DNA of 64,000 nucleotides from Acidobacteriota bacterium (GTDB taxonomy: Bacteria > Acidobacteriota > Terriglobia > Bryobacterales > Bryobacteraceae). Made by a program: the position numbers and the translations under genes. Location: positions 186,001 to 250,000 of the forward strand of contig JACTMJ010000017.1 in assembly GCA_014584705.1 (NCBI GenBank). The letters are read 5' to 3'. The notes under the pieces were generated by a model that was not told where the DNA came from, did not search any database, and saw only the letters and a program-made list of their open reading frames with translations. Of the stretch, positions 43,868 through 53,300 are shown in pieces; position 1 is the stretch's first letter; each line of letters opens with the position of its first letter.

Positions 43868-44637
43868 CCCTGCTCATCAAACTGGGCGGCACCCTGCTCG
43901 ACGCCCCGGAATCCCGGATCCGGCTGGCCGGGGAGATCCGAGATGTGGCAAAGGCAGGCCACCGCGTGATAGTGGTCCACGGCGGAGGGAAGCAGATGAC
44001 GCGCTTCCTGGAAGCGCAGGGCATCAAGAGCAGCTTCGTGAACGGGCTGCGGGTGTCGTCGCCCGAAGTGATTGACGCGCTGCTGAAGGTGGTTGCGGGT
44101 TCGGTGAACAAGCAACTGGTGGCCTCGCTCATCGCAGCCGGTTTGCCCGCCGTGGGGATCTCCGGAGTCGATGGCGGATTGGTGGAAGCCGAGCGGTTAA
44201 GCGAGGAGTTGGGCGCGGTGGGTCACCCGGTGAGGGCGCGCGCACAACTGCTACGGACGCTGCTTGATGGCGGCTTCACTCCGGTGGTAGCCTGCGTGGG
44301 CGGCGATGCCGAGGGCAATATCTACAACGTCAACGCGGATCAGATGGCCTGTATCTGCGCGGCGGGCATGCCGGTAGAACAGTTGCTCTTTCTCACTGAC
44401 GTGGAAGGCGTGCTGGATGCGGCGAAGCAGCCGCTGCGCTCGCTGACGATCGCGGATTGCCGGAAGCTGATCGCCGACGGCGTGGCCGCGGGGGGCATGC
44501 AGGCGAAGCTCGAAGCGGCGTGCCGCACGCTCGAAGCGGGCGTGGACACGGTGCGCATCCTGCCCGGTTTTCGCGAGGGCGTCCTCGCGGAGGCGCTCTC
44601 CGGCGCAGAGGCAGGAACAGCCATTCGGCGGGGCTGA
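43864..44637 (+). CDS. argB: Acetylglutamate kinase
   Basis: A 257-residue amino-acid kinase, second step of arginine biosynthesis, phosphorylating N-acetylglutamate. Marks are LLIKLGGTLL, the substrate loop VIVVHGGGKQMTRFLEAQGI, the NGLRVSSPE segment and NVNADQMACICA with the Asn/Asp pair, then FLTDVEGVLDA. The start is GTG with a four-base overlap on argC. It lacks an N-terminal helix extension, so it is probably the dimeric, arginine-insensitive form. That last point is inference. Confidence 0.95.
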   Translation: MTLLIKLGGTLLDAPESRIRLAGEIRDVAKAGHRVIVVHGGGKQMTRFLEAQGIKSSFVNGLRVSSPEVIDALLKVVAGSVNKQLVASLIAAGLPAVGISGVDGGLVEAERLSEELGAVGHPVRARAQLLRTLLDGGFTPVVACVGGDAEGNIYNVNADQMACICAAGMPVEQLLFLTDVEGVLDAAKQPLRSLTIADCRKLIADGVAAGGMQAKLEAACRTLEAGVDTVRILPGFREGVLAEALSGAEAGTAIRRG

Positions 44638-44837
44638 AGCGGCAACGTCCGGCGGGGGTTGGATTTCGCTTCAGGGAGCGCTGTCTTCGTCGATCGGCAT
44701 CGAGCCATGGCAGAGACGGTGACCGGCATTGCGACGGGAACCTGCGGCGGTGGCGTGACACACTGTGCAGCGTTTGGCACTCTTCTGGAAGGATCGAGAT
44801 TGGCTCTCTCGGGAATCGGCTGGGGAGTAAGGGAATC

Positions 44838-45968
44838 ATGGCATTTCGGCTGAGCTACCAATGGATGTGCGACGAAGGGTGGAAGAGCGGTACCACAGGC
44901 ATATCGCTGCATAGCCACACGTCGGTTTCCAAGGAAAGCGTGGGCATCCTGTTCGAGCATGGCGCCCGTAACCCATTTATTGCCTGGCTGCTGAACCGGG
45001 AGAGCGAGCGATACCAGCGGCACTCCGGCAAACCACTCGACTACAACCGGGCCTACTGGACCTCCCCCGTCACCCCGAAGGAAGCCTACCGCCTCGAATG
45101 CCGCCAGATCTGCGATTCGCTCTCCATGCGTCCGTTCGTGTCCATTACGGATCACGACGATATTGAGGCCAACCTGCGTCTGCAAGCGCTCGATGAGGGC
45201 GACGACATCCCTATCTCCACCGAGTGGACGACGCCGGTGGAGAACACGTTCTTCCATTTCGGAATCCACAATCTGCCACGGGCGGTGGCGCATGACTTCC
45301 ACGAGAGGATGCAGGCCTATCGCAATGCTCCTTCCGTGGAGGAGTTGCGCGCCATTCTCGACGATCTTGCGGCGTACCGGGAAGTTCTGATTGTCCTCAA
45401 CCATCCCCTCTGGGACGAAGCCGGCATCGGGCAATCCGCGCACGAAGAGATTCTGCCCCGGCTGCTTGCACGCATGCGGGGCCGGATTGACGCGCTTGAA
45501 CTGAACGGCCTCCGCACTTGGCGAGAGAATCTCCGCGTCATGACCCTCTCGGAAACCACGGGCTTGCCGCTGGTTTCGGGCGGAGATCGGCATGGGCATG
45601 AGCCCAACGCGCTGTTGAACGTAACCAGCGCGGCCACGTTCGCGGAGTTCGTCGAAGAGGTTCGCGCCGGGGAGAGCCACGTCGTCGTGATGCCGCAATA
45701 CCGGGAGGGCCGCAAGTTGCGCTGTTTCCAGACTGCGTGGGATATGTTGCGGGATCATCCGGAGCACCCTTACGGAAAGGTGAGTTGCCTCGACCGCAGC
45801 TATCTCATCCGCGATAACGGTGAGCATGCCACGCTCGCCTCGAAGTTTAAGGACGGGACGCCCTGGGTGCTTGCGAAGGTGCTGTGGGCGATGCGATTGC
45901 TCGAACGACCCCGGTTTCGGTCCGCGTTGCGTGTGGCATTATCGGATGGAGAGGGCCTTCCGTCTTGA
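44838..45968 (+). CDS. PHP-domain hydrolase-like protein
   Basis: A 376-residue protein with polymerase-and-histidinol-phosphatase motifs in order: ISLHSHTSVSKES (His25, His27), FVSITDHDDIEA, then VLIVLNHPLWDE and VSGGDRHGHEPN. These give the metal-binding His and Asp set of PHP phosphoesterases. Its length and the segment DIPISTEWTTPVENTFFHFG set it apart from the small PHP phosphatases. AAGGGA precedes the ATG. Its stop overlaps the TTG start of the next gene, a glycosyltransferase, so it probably acts on the same glycan or lipid intermediate. Substrate unknown. Confidence 0.75.
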   Translation: MAFRLSYQWMCDEGWKSGTTGISLHSHTSVSKESVGILFEHGARNPFIAWLLNRESERYQRHSGKPLDYNRAYWTSPVTPKEAYRLECRQICDSLSMRPFVSITDHDDIEANLRLQALDEGDDIPISTEWTTPVENTFFHFGIHNLPRAVAHDFHERMQAYRNAPSVEELRAILDDLAAYREVLIVLNHPLWDEAGIGQSAHEEILPRLLARMRGRIDALELNGLRTWRENLRVMTLSETTGLPLVSGGDRHGHEPNALLNVTSAATFAEFVEEVRAGESHVVVMPQYREGRKLRCFQTAWDMLRDHPEHPYGKVSCLDRSYLIRDNGEHATLASKFKDGTPWVLAKVLWAMRLLERPRFRSALRVALSDGEGLPS

Positions 45969-47140
45969 GCAAAGCGCCGCGCGTGGCATTCGTCTCCGAC
46001 ATCTTTTACGAAGTGAATGGAGCGGCGCTCACCAGCCGCGAGTTCGTGGAGTTTGGTAAGCGCAACGGCCATCCGGTGCTCACGCTGCATCCGCATACGG
46101 AAACGCGCCTCTTCGAAGAGGGTTCCGCGCGCTACGTGGAGTTGCAGCGCAGCCTGGCGACCGTACCGGTGGAAACGGATTTCGGTTTCGACACCCTGAT
46201 GTGGCGCTACAAGGGGTTGATCGAGAAAGAGCTGGACCGCTTTCAGCCCGACATCATGCATGTCGTGAGTCCCGGGGATTTGGGGCTGCTCTCGATCGTG
46301 ATCGCCCGGCGGCGCAAGCTGCCGATCATCCTCGGCTATCACACCAACCTGCACGAATTCGCGCGGCACCGGCTGGAGAAGGCGCTCTCCTTTCTTCCGC
46401 AGCGCTTCGTGGAGTCCGCGGGCAAGGCGGCCGAAGATCACTCGCTCAGCCTGCTGCTGCAACTCTACAAGCTGGCGTGCGCGTCCCTCGCGCCGAACCG
46501 CGAGTATACAGAACTGCTGGAGAAGGCGAGCGGCAAGCGCTCCTTCGTCATGACGAGGGGGGTGGATACGGTGCAGTTCGATCCGGCGAAACGAACGCGG
46601 CGGGACGATGTGTTCGTCATCGGATTTGTAGGCCGATTGCAGCCGGAGAAGAACGTGCGCACCTTCGCGGAGATCGAGAAGATTCTGCTGGCGCAAGGGG
46701 AGAGCAACTTTCGTTTTTCCATTGTGGGCAGCGGCGGCGAGCAGACGTGGCTGGCGGAGAATATCCAGAATCTCGAACTGCCCGGCGTGCTGCGCGGAGA
46801 GGCCCTGGCCCAAGCCTACGCGAACATGGACGTCTTCGCGTTCACTTCCACGACAGACACGTTCGGCAATGTCGTGCAAGAGGCATTCGCTTCCGGGGTT
46901 CCCGCCGTGGTGACGCCGGGAGGCGGCCCGAAGTTTATCATTCGCGAGAACGAGACGGGCTTCGTGGCCCACGATGCAGCCGAGTTCGCCGCGCACATCC
47001 GCATGCTGATGGCGGATCGTGCGCGCCTGGTGGAAATGAAGCGCGCCGCCCGCGCCCAAGCCCTCGAAGCAACCTGGGACAAGGTCTTTGAGGGCGTCTA
47101 CCGTGCCTACGACTACTGCCTGCACGAAGCGGGCTGCTGA
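45965..47140 (+). CDS. Glycosyltransferase, GT4-like (GT-B fold)
   Basis: A 391-residue cytoplasmic glycosyltransferase. The N-terminal Rossmann half starts VAFVSDIFYEVNGAALTSRE. The C-terminal half has VIGFVGRLQPEKNVRTFAEI and the EX7E-like sugar-nucleotide motif TDTFGNVVQEAFASGVPAVV. The start is TTG at 45965: GGAGAGGG stands nine bases upstream, and it forms a TTGA overlap with the stop of the PHP gene. The nearest relatives by motif are lipid-directed GT4 enzymes such as sulfoquinovosyl- or mannosyl-transferases. The acceptor is unknown. Confidence 0.86.
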   Translation: MSKAPRVAFVSDIFYEVNGAALTSREFVEFGKRNGHPVLTLHPHTETRLFEEGSARYVELQRSLATVPVETDFGFDTLMWRYKGLIEKELDRFQPDIMHVVSPGDLGLLSIVIARRRKLPIILGYHTNLHEFARHRLEKALSFLPQRFVESAGKAAEDHSLSLLLQLYKLACASLAPNREYTELLEKASGKRSFVMTRGVDTVQFDPAKRTRRDDVFVIGFVGRLQPEKNVRTFAEIEKILLAQGESNFRFSIVGSGGEQTWLAENIQNLELPGVLRGEALAQAYANMDVFAFTSTTDTFGNVVQEAFASGVPAVVTPGGGPKFIIRENETGFVAHDAAEFAAHIRMLMADRARLVEMKRAARAQALEATWDKVFEGVYRAYDYCLHEAGC

Positions 47141-47153
47141 GCGGAACAAACAC

Positions 47154-47173
47154 CGAACGGATCCGAACGGATC
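47154..47173. repeat. Tandem 10-base repeat
   Basis: CGAACGGATC occurs twice without a gap. It lies 27-47 bases upstream of the TACACT box (47201-47206) of the permease gene, so it could be an operator. Confidence 0.3.
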
Positions 47174-47215
47174 CGCTCAGCCAATCCCCAAGTCACGCTG
47201 TACACTGGAGCGAGT

Positions 47216-48622
47216 ATGGACCTGGCAGCAGACACCCGCGGCATGGCCACTCCCACCCTGGTTCGCCAGTTGGGCGTGGTGAGTGCGACGGCGCTCGTGG
47301 TCTCGAACATGATCGGGACCGGGATCTTCACCACCACCGGGTTCCTGGCCGGAGATCTGGGAGCGCCGTACCTGATTCTGGGCATCTGGCTGGTGGGCGC
47401 GGTTGTGGCCCTATGCGGCGCATTCTGCTATTCGGAATTGGGCGTGAACTTCCCGAGTTCCGGGGGTGAGTACGTGTATTTGAGCCGCGCTTACGGGCTC
47501 ACCTGGGGCTTCATGTCCGGATGGGTTTCGTTCTTCGCGGGTTTCTCCGCTCCCATTGCCGCGGCGGCGCTGGCTTTCTCCGAATATCTCGGCTACTTCT
47601 ACCCGCAATTGCAGCAGGAACAGGCGCGGGTGATTTGGGAATCGTCTTACCTCACGCTGCGGGTGGGGGGCGCGCAGTACACGGCTGCGTCCATCATCGC
47701 GGTCTTCACCATTCTGAATTGCGTGGGCGTGACGCGGGCGGCCAAGGTGCAGAACGTTCTCACGGGCACCAAACTGGCCGTGGTGCTGGCGTTCATTGTC
47801 TTTGGGATTCTGGTGGGGACGGGCGACTGGAGTTCCTTCTCCCAACCCGCCGTGCGCACGTCCACGACACCGCTCGCGTCGCAGTTCGCCATCAGCCTCT
47901 TCTGGGTGTACTTCGGCTACAGCGGATGGAACGCCGCGACGTACGTGGCGGAGGAACTGCGCCAGCCGCGCCGCACCCTTCCTATCGCGCTGGCTCTGGG
48001 GACGGCGGTGGTGGCGCTGCTTTACATTGGCCTGAACGTCACCTTCATTTACGGAACGGGCGTCGAATCCATGAAGGGCGTCTTCGCGGTCGGGAGCCTG
48101 GCCGCTTCGAAGCTCTTCGGGCCGGAAATCTCGGGGATCTTCAGCGCCCTGATGGCGATCTCCATTCTCTCGACGGTGAACGCGATGGTTACGATCGGTC
48201 CGCGTGTTTACTACGCGATGGCGCGGAACGGAGCGTTCTTCGGCTTCGCACGCAAAGTGAACCCGCGCTTTCATACGCCCATCCCGGCCATCCTGTGCCA
48301 GGGCGTTTGCTCCATCCTGATGACGATCACGCCGTTTCCGCAACTGGTGGTGTATATCGGCTTCAGCCTGACGTTCTTCACGGTGATGGCGGTAGCTTCG
48401 CTGTTCCTGTTTCGCCGTCGCCCCAATTGGGAGAAACTTCCGGTGGTGAGCTTCGCGTGGCCGCTGATGCCCGCCGTCTTCGTACTGGTGGGCGTATGGA
48501 TGATCGTCTACGGAATTCTGTTGCAGCCCATCGTCTCGGCGGCTGCCATTCTGACGATCGCGGCGGGCGCGGCGGCCTACCATCTGGCGGTCAAGGGCCG
48601 CTTCCCCGGCGAGGCCGCATAG
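47216..48622 (+). CDS. APC-family amino acid permease
   Basis: A 468-residue inner-membrane transporter with about 12 hydrophobic segments. The first helix carries VVSNMIGTGIFTTTGFLAGD, the broken-helix glycine motif of the APC superfamily, and SLFWVYFGYSGWNAATYVAE is the conserved helix 6 region. It resembles LAT/POTE-like exchangers, but the amino acid cannot be told. TACACT ends nine bases before the ATG, leaving almost no leader. A promoter and the desaturase gene follow. Confidence 0.88.
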   Translation: MDLAADTRGMATPTLVRQLGVVSATALVVSNMIGTGIFTTTGFLAGDLGAPYLILGIWLVGAVVALCGAFCYSELGVNFPSSGGEYVYLSRAYGLTWGFMSGWVSFFAGFSAPIAAAALAFSEYLGYFYPQLQQEQARVIWESSYLTLRVGGAQYTAASIIAVFTILNCVGVTRAAKVQNVLTGTKLAVVLAFIVFGILVGTGDWSSFSQPAVRTSTTPLASQFAISLFWVYFGYSGWNAATYVAEELRQPRRTLPIALALGTAVVALLYIGLNVTFIYGTGVESMKGVFAVGSLAASKLFGPEISGIFSALMAISILSTVNAMVTIGPRVYYAMARNGAFFGFARKVNPRFHTPIPAILCQGVCSILMTITPFPQLVVYIGFSLTFFTVMAVASLFLFRRRPNWEKLPVVSFAWPLMPAVFVLVGVWMIVYGILLQPIVSAAAILTIAAGAAAYHLAVKGRFPGEAA

Positions 48623-48627
48623 GCGGC

Positions 48628-48656
48628 TGGAAACGGATTTACACAAAGCTTACAAT
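48628..48656 (+). promoter_or_regulatory. Promoter of the desaturase gene
   Basis: TGGAAA (48628-48633), 17-base spacer, TACAAT (48651-48656). The leader would be about 54 bases. Confidence 0.45.
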
Positions 48657-48676
48657 GGCGCGCCAAGACCTCGGCT

Positions 48677-48700
48677 AAGGTGGAATTATTACCCCACCTT
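48677..48700 (+). promoter_or_regulatory. Hairpin in the desaturase leader
   Basis: AAGGTGG (48677-48683) pairs with CCACCTT (48694-48700) around a 10-base AT-rich loop. It ends three bases before the GAGGAG ribosome site, so it may affect translation. Confidence 0.35.
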
Positions 48701-48716
48701 TTCGAGGAGTTCCCCG

Positions 48717-49574
48717 TTGTCCACTGAAGCCATTGAATTGCGTGATCCGCACAAGATCAATTGGGTCACCACCGTTGCCCTCGCCCTCTTGCACGTGGGT
48801 GCCGTGGCCGCACTGTTTTTCTTTAGCTGGAAGGCCCTTATCGTAGCCGTCGTTTTGCACTGGATGTGCATCGGCTGGGGCATCGGGATGGGCTACCACC
48901 GGCTGCACACCCACCGGTCTTACAAAGTCCCCCGGCCGCTCGAATACTTTTTCGCGGTGCTTGGGACGATGACGCTCGAAGGCGGGCCGATCTTCTGGGT
49001 GGCCACGCACCGGCTGCATCACCAGTATTCCGATAAGGAAGGCGATCCGCACTCGCCCAACGACGGTGCCTGGTGGGCGCACGTGGGCTGGATTCTGCTC
49101 GGGGAAGCCGGGCACAACGATACGCGACGAATGTCCCGCTATGCGCCGGATCTTGGCCGGATTCCGTTTTACCGCTGGCTGAATACTTACCACTACGTGC
49201 CCACGGTGATTCTCGGCGTGGTGCTGCTTGCTTTCGGCGGTCTCTCGATGTTCCTCTGGGCGCTCTGCTTCCGCATCGTGTTCGGGCTGCATGCCACGTG
49301 GCTTGTGAATTCCGCGACGCACATGATCGGCACCCGCCGCTTCGAGACGAAGGACCTTTCCACGAATAGCTGGTGGGTCGCGCTTCTGACCTTCGGAGAG
49401 GGCTGGCACAACAACCACCATGCGCACCCGACCTCGGCCCGGCATGGCTTGGTGTGGTGGGAAGTGGATATGACCTGGCTCCAGATCAAACTGCTCGAAA
49501 AGCTGGGGATCGCCAGCATGGTGCGGGAAGCTAGCGCGACGGAAGCGATACCAGGCACGAAGGTGGCGGCGTAG
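48717..49574 (+). CDS. Acyl-CoA/acyl-lipid fatty acid desaturase
   Basis: A 285-residue di-iron membrane enzyme that puts a double bond into fatty acyl chains, probably delta-9. The three His boxes are HRLHTH (61-66), HRLHH (98-102) and HNNHH (231-235), with the order and spacing of stearoyl-CoA-type desaturases. Four hydrophobic segments lie between. The start is TTG with GAGGAG nine bases upstream. The gene has its own promoter and a leader hairpin, so membrane fluidity control at the RNA level is possible but not shown. Confidence 0.92.
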   Translation: MSTEAIELRDPHKINWVTTVALALLHVGAVAALFFFSWKALIVAVVLHWMCIGWGIGMGYHRLHTHRSYKVPRPLEYFFAVLGTMTLEGGPIFWVATHRLHHQYSDKEGDPHSPNDGAWWAHVGWILLGEAGHNDTRRMSRYAPDLGRIPFYRWLNTYHYVPTVILGVVLLAFGGLSMFLWALCFRIVFGLHATWLVNSATHMIGTRRFETKDLSTNSWWVALLTFGEGWHNNHHAHPTSARHGLVWWEVDMTWLQIKLLEKLGIASMVREASATEAIPGTKVAA

Positions 49575-49601
49575 GCCGCGGGCGAACGCGATTGGCAACG
49601 A

Positions 49602-49635
49602 GGTCCCTTCCGCGAGCAATCGCGGAAGGGACCTT
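49602..49635. terminator. Hairpin between convergent desaturase and cytochrome genes
   Basis: A perfect 14-bp stem (AGGTCCCTTCCGCG at 49602-49615 with CGCGGAAGGGACCT at 49622-49635) and a six-base loop. Tracts of T after it are weak (TCGCATTT), yet strength and position fit a terminator. Confidence 0.65.
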
Positions 49636-49661
49636 CGCATTTCCAGGCCGAACTCGCGGAG

Positions 49662-50144
49662 CTATAGGCCCGCGCCGGGCTGCACCGGACGCGGTTGGCG
49701 CTTCACCGGGGCGGCCGGCGGGGGGTTCTTCGCCGGTTTCTTTTCGCCGTGATGGCAGGTGTAGCAGGTGACTTCGCGCTTACCGTCGAAATGCGTGGCG
49801 ACAATGGCGTCCGTCATCTTTTTCATGTGGCGTGCCGTTTCTTTCTCCTCCTTGTCGTCCCTCTCCCATTCGTCCTTAATGTGGCAGAACGTGCACTGGA
49901 CGCCCAGGGAGTCTTTCCAGGACTTCATGATGAACTCCAGACGATTGGCCGGGAGCCCGGTGAAGACCTTGATGTTCATGTACGCCTGCTCAGCGGGGCG
50001 GCTATCTGAACCCTCCACCCAGGGGCTCTTCGGCGGAGCTCCGGCGGGCGGGGCCTCCTGCGATTGCAGGTGGCCGGGGGCCACAACAAATGCAAATGCC
50101 GCGCCGAGCGCGCAGACCGATGCGAACGACAGAAATTTGCTCAT
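49662..50144 (-). CDS. Periplasmic c-type cytochrome (reaction-centre cytochrome-like)
   Basis: A 160-residue exported protein. The signal peptide is MSKFLSFASVCALGAAFAFV. Two heme sites are visible, CTFCH and CYTCH about 40 residues apart, each preceded by a Met-containing helix (EFIMKSWKDSLGVQCTFCH; RHMKKMTDAIVATHFDG), as in the tetraheme subunit family of photosynthetic reaction centres, of which Acidobacteriota have short non-photosynthetic members. The Pro/Lys-rich tail is unusual. The ATG at 50144 begins the signal peptide; the open frame further upstream overlaps the end of the receptor gene and is not used. Confidence 0.85.
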   Translation of the reverse strand: MSKFLSFASVCALGAAFAFVVAPGHLQSQEAPPAGAPPKSPWVEGSDSRPAEQAYMNIKVFTGLPANRLEFIMKSWKDSLGVQCTFCHIKDEWERDDKEEKETARHMKKMTDAIVATHFDGKREVTCYTCHHGEKKPAKNPPPAAPVKRQPRPVQPGAGL

Positions 50145-50246
50145 TGTGCGAGGTTCCGATCCCAGAATTTTCCGCCCTCCCAGTGGGAAGGCCATGCGAT
50201 GGATTATATCCCTGCCGGCCGGCGCATGGCGGAGGCGGTATGGAAG

Positions 50247-50283
50247 AAAAACGCCACCGGCAACATAAAGGTTACCGGTGGCG
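50247..50283 (-). terminator. Intrinsic terminator of the Oar-like receptor gene
   Basis: Read leftward, a 13-bp stem (50271-50283 with 50252-50264, one G-U pair) and six-base loop are followed by TTTTT (50251-50247). It lies just after the receptor stop. Confidence 0.85.
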
Positions 50284-50308
50284 CTGGTTTGAAGAATGCA
50301 GTGCCGGG

Positions 50309-53300
50309 TTAGAACGTCATGCGCAAGCCCACCTGAATGCTGCGAGCCGCGGCTGCGCTGCCTACCACTCCAAAACCGGGCGCGCCAAAAACACGTCCCG
50401 GTGTGCCGAAATTGGCATGGTTGGGCAGGTTGAAGAACTCGCCGCGAAGCTGGATGATGCGGCCCTCGCCGGGCAGCGGGAAGTTTCGCAGCACGCTCAT
50501 ATTCAACCCGAAGTATCCGTCCGAGCGCAGGATGTTCACGCCCTGATTGCCGAACTGAGCCGCGGCCGGTTGGGAGAAGGCCTCGGTGCGGAACCAGCGG
50601 TCGAGCATGCGCTCCGAACCGCTCAGGTTGGGATCTCCGGAAACATCGGCGCGCAAGCTGCCGATGGCGGAGAAGACGGTATTCACTTGCGTGGTAACAG
50701 TGAATGGCGCACCCGCCTGCCAGTTCAGGATGCCGCCCACGCTCCAATCTCCTACGAGGTAGCGGATCGGATTATCGGCAAGGAACTTTCTCCCTTTGCC
50801 GAACGGCAACTCGTAGACGCTGCTGAAAGTGGCGCGGTGCGGGATGTCGTTTTCGCTGGGGCCGTAATCCGCCCGGCGATTATAGTAGTTCGAATAGACG
50901 CCGCCCTCGGCGCCCACCGCCGAACCGCCCTCGTTCGTGTTGTTGAGGAATTTTGACCAGGTGTAGGTGACCAGGAAGTTCCACCCCGCGGAGAAGCGCT
51001 TTTCCGCCCGCAGCATCATCGCATGATAGTTCGACAAGCCAAGAGAGGGCCGTTCAATGGTGACGTTCGTAAATTGCGGGTAGGGACGGTCAATCTGCTT
51101 GGAAGTCGCCGTCAGGTTCTGTGGCAGCACCTGATTGATTGGCATGTTCGCGCTCGACAGCTTGCGGGATGCATTCGCGAGGTAGGCGGCCTCCACCATT
51201 GTGTTCCCCGGCAACTGGTGCTGCACGGTGAAGTTCCATTGCATGGAATATCCGGCGCGCCGGTTGGTCTCAAAGAACGTAACCGCCGTATTGGGATTCG
51301 CACCGTACTTGACCGCTCCGAAGCGGTCGTCGAGCACCGGTGCGGCGAGGGAATAGGAGGGAACGCCATCGCGGAGGAAGAACGGCGTTGTGATTCCGTT
51401 ATCCGGCGAGTTGACGCTGGCGCTGTTCTCAAACCCGAGGCTCGCGGCCGTGGGCGCTCCGGCATCGAACGGATGCGCGAAGAAGGTTCCAATTCCGGCT
51501 CGAATCACCGTCTTCTCGCTGCCCAGCGGACGCCAGGCGAAGCCCACGCGCGGCCCGAAGTTGTTTAGATCGGTGTCGTAGGCGCTGGTGCGGAATCCAC
51601 CTACTCCCATGAACTTGACGATTCCGGGTGTTCCGGAAACCGGGTTGATCCCCGTTGGATCGAATCCGTTCATGCGGTCGCTTCGATCATGGATGGGCGT
51701 ATCGGTCTCCCAGCGGACGCCTAGATTCAAGGTCAGGTTCTGGCTCACGGTCCATTCATCCTGGGCGAACCAGGCGATGTAATCGCTGTAACGGTCGAGG
51801 ATCATCGTCTCCCGGCTGGCGAAGGTCAACGGTGCGCCCGTGAGCAGGGAAGCAAGACCGAATCCCGTCCCGTTCACGCCCGGATTCCCTGTGGAAAGCG
51901 GGCTGAACGTGAAACTGCCAGAGACGCTGGGGCGGTTAATCTCGTAGTTGATCGAACGCCGGAATTCGTAGCCGAATTTCATGCTGTGCCGGCCCTGAAT
52001 CCAGGAGATGTTGTCGATGTATTGGAACTGCCGAATCGGGAACTGCCGGCGCTCATGGTTCCCGGCTCCCATGGTCCGCATTCCGGTGACCGCCATGGTT
52101 GGGAAGGAATCATCCGGAACGCCTTTCAGGCCTAGCTTGGAGGGCCAGTTCCCACCCAGGCCGTATGCGCGCGTCCAGTTGATCCGGTCGCCCACGGTGA
52201 CGCGGAATTCATTCACCACGGTGGGCGTGATGGTGCGCGTGTAGGTGCCGTAATAAAAATTCTGGTGGCGCAGCGCGGGGATACGATTCTCCGCGCCGAT
52301 GTTCGTCATCACGGTAGAGAAATCGAGGTTGTCCGAGTTGTACATGTACCGAAAACTCACGCGGTCCTTGTCGGTAAGGTTGTAGTCGCCCTTGGCAAGG
52401 TACGCGTCGCGCGTGAGAATCTGTGAATAGTTGGTGGAGAAATTATTGGCTCCGGAAGCATTCGCGGCCGCCTTGTTGGGCAGCGGGTAGAACGGGATGA
52501 ATGCGGCGCCCACGGCGTCGATGCGGTTGGTGGGAATGACGTTGTTGGCGAACTGGCCGCGCTGTACTTTTCCGCCCACCACCTGGTTAGAGAGCGGATC
52601 GTAAACCCGAATCAACGCGCCCGCTGCCGTGAGCGTCTTGCTGAAATCACCGGTACGCTGTTCCACTTGGGGAACGGTGAACTGGTCAGTGAATCCTTCG
52701 ATCCGGCGGGAGCCCTCATAGGCGAAGAAGAAAAAGGCCTTGTTGCGGCCATCGAAAAACTTCGGAATGAAGACCGGGCCGCCGACCGTGACGCCGAAGA
52801 CGTTGTAGCGCAGCGGCGCGCGCACTTTGTGGCCTTCCCGGAACGGAGCGAAGAAGTTGGCGGCGTCGAACTTGTCGTTGCGGAGATACTCATAGGCAGA
52901 GCCGCGAAGCTGGTTCGTACCGCTCTTCGTCGTTGCGACGATCACGCCCCCTGCCGAGCCGCCGAACTCGGCCGCGTAGTTATTCGAAAGCACCTTCACT
53001 TCGGCCACCGTTTCGACGGGCGGGTCCGTATCCACCTGCCCGATTCCGAGTCGCATATTCTGGATCGTTCCGCCATCCATGTAAAAGCTCTGGCTTTGGG
53101 TGCGTCCGCCCGCGAGGGAAAAGTTCGGCTTCCCTCCTGTGTCGTAATTCACGAACACGGCGGCACCGGTCATCTGGATGATATTCATCGTTCGCCGGTC
53201 GCCGAGCGGCATATCCTGCACATTTCGCGCTTCGACGAGCTGCGAAGAATCCGAGGTGCGGGTTTCGAGCAAGGGTGCCTGGTCCGTTACCACTACCGTT

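Noticed and set aside
50145..50747. Upstream extension of the cytochrome c frame (361 codons in total)
   Set aside because: A clear signal peptide starts at 50144; the upstream codons overlap the end of the receptor gene and look like noise.
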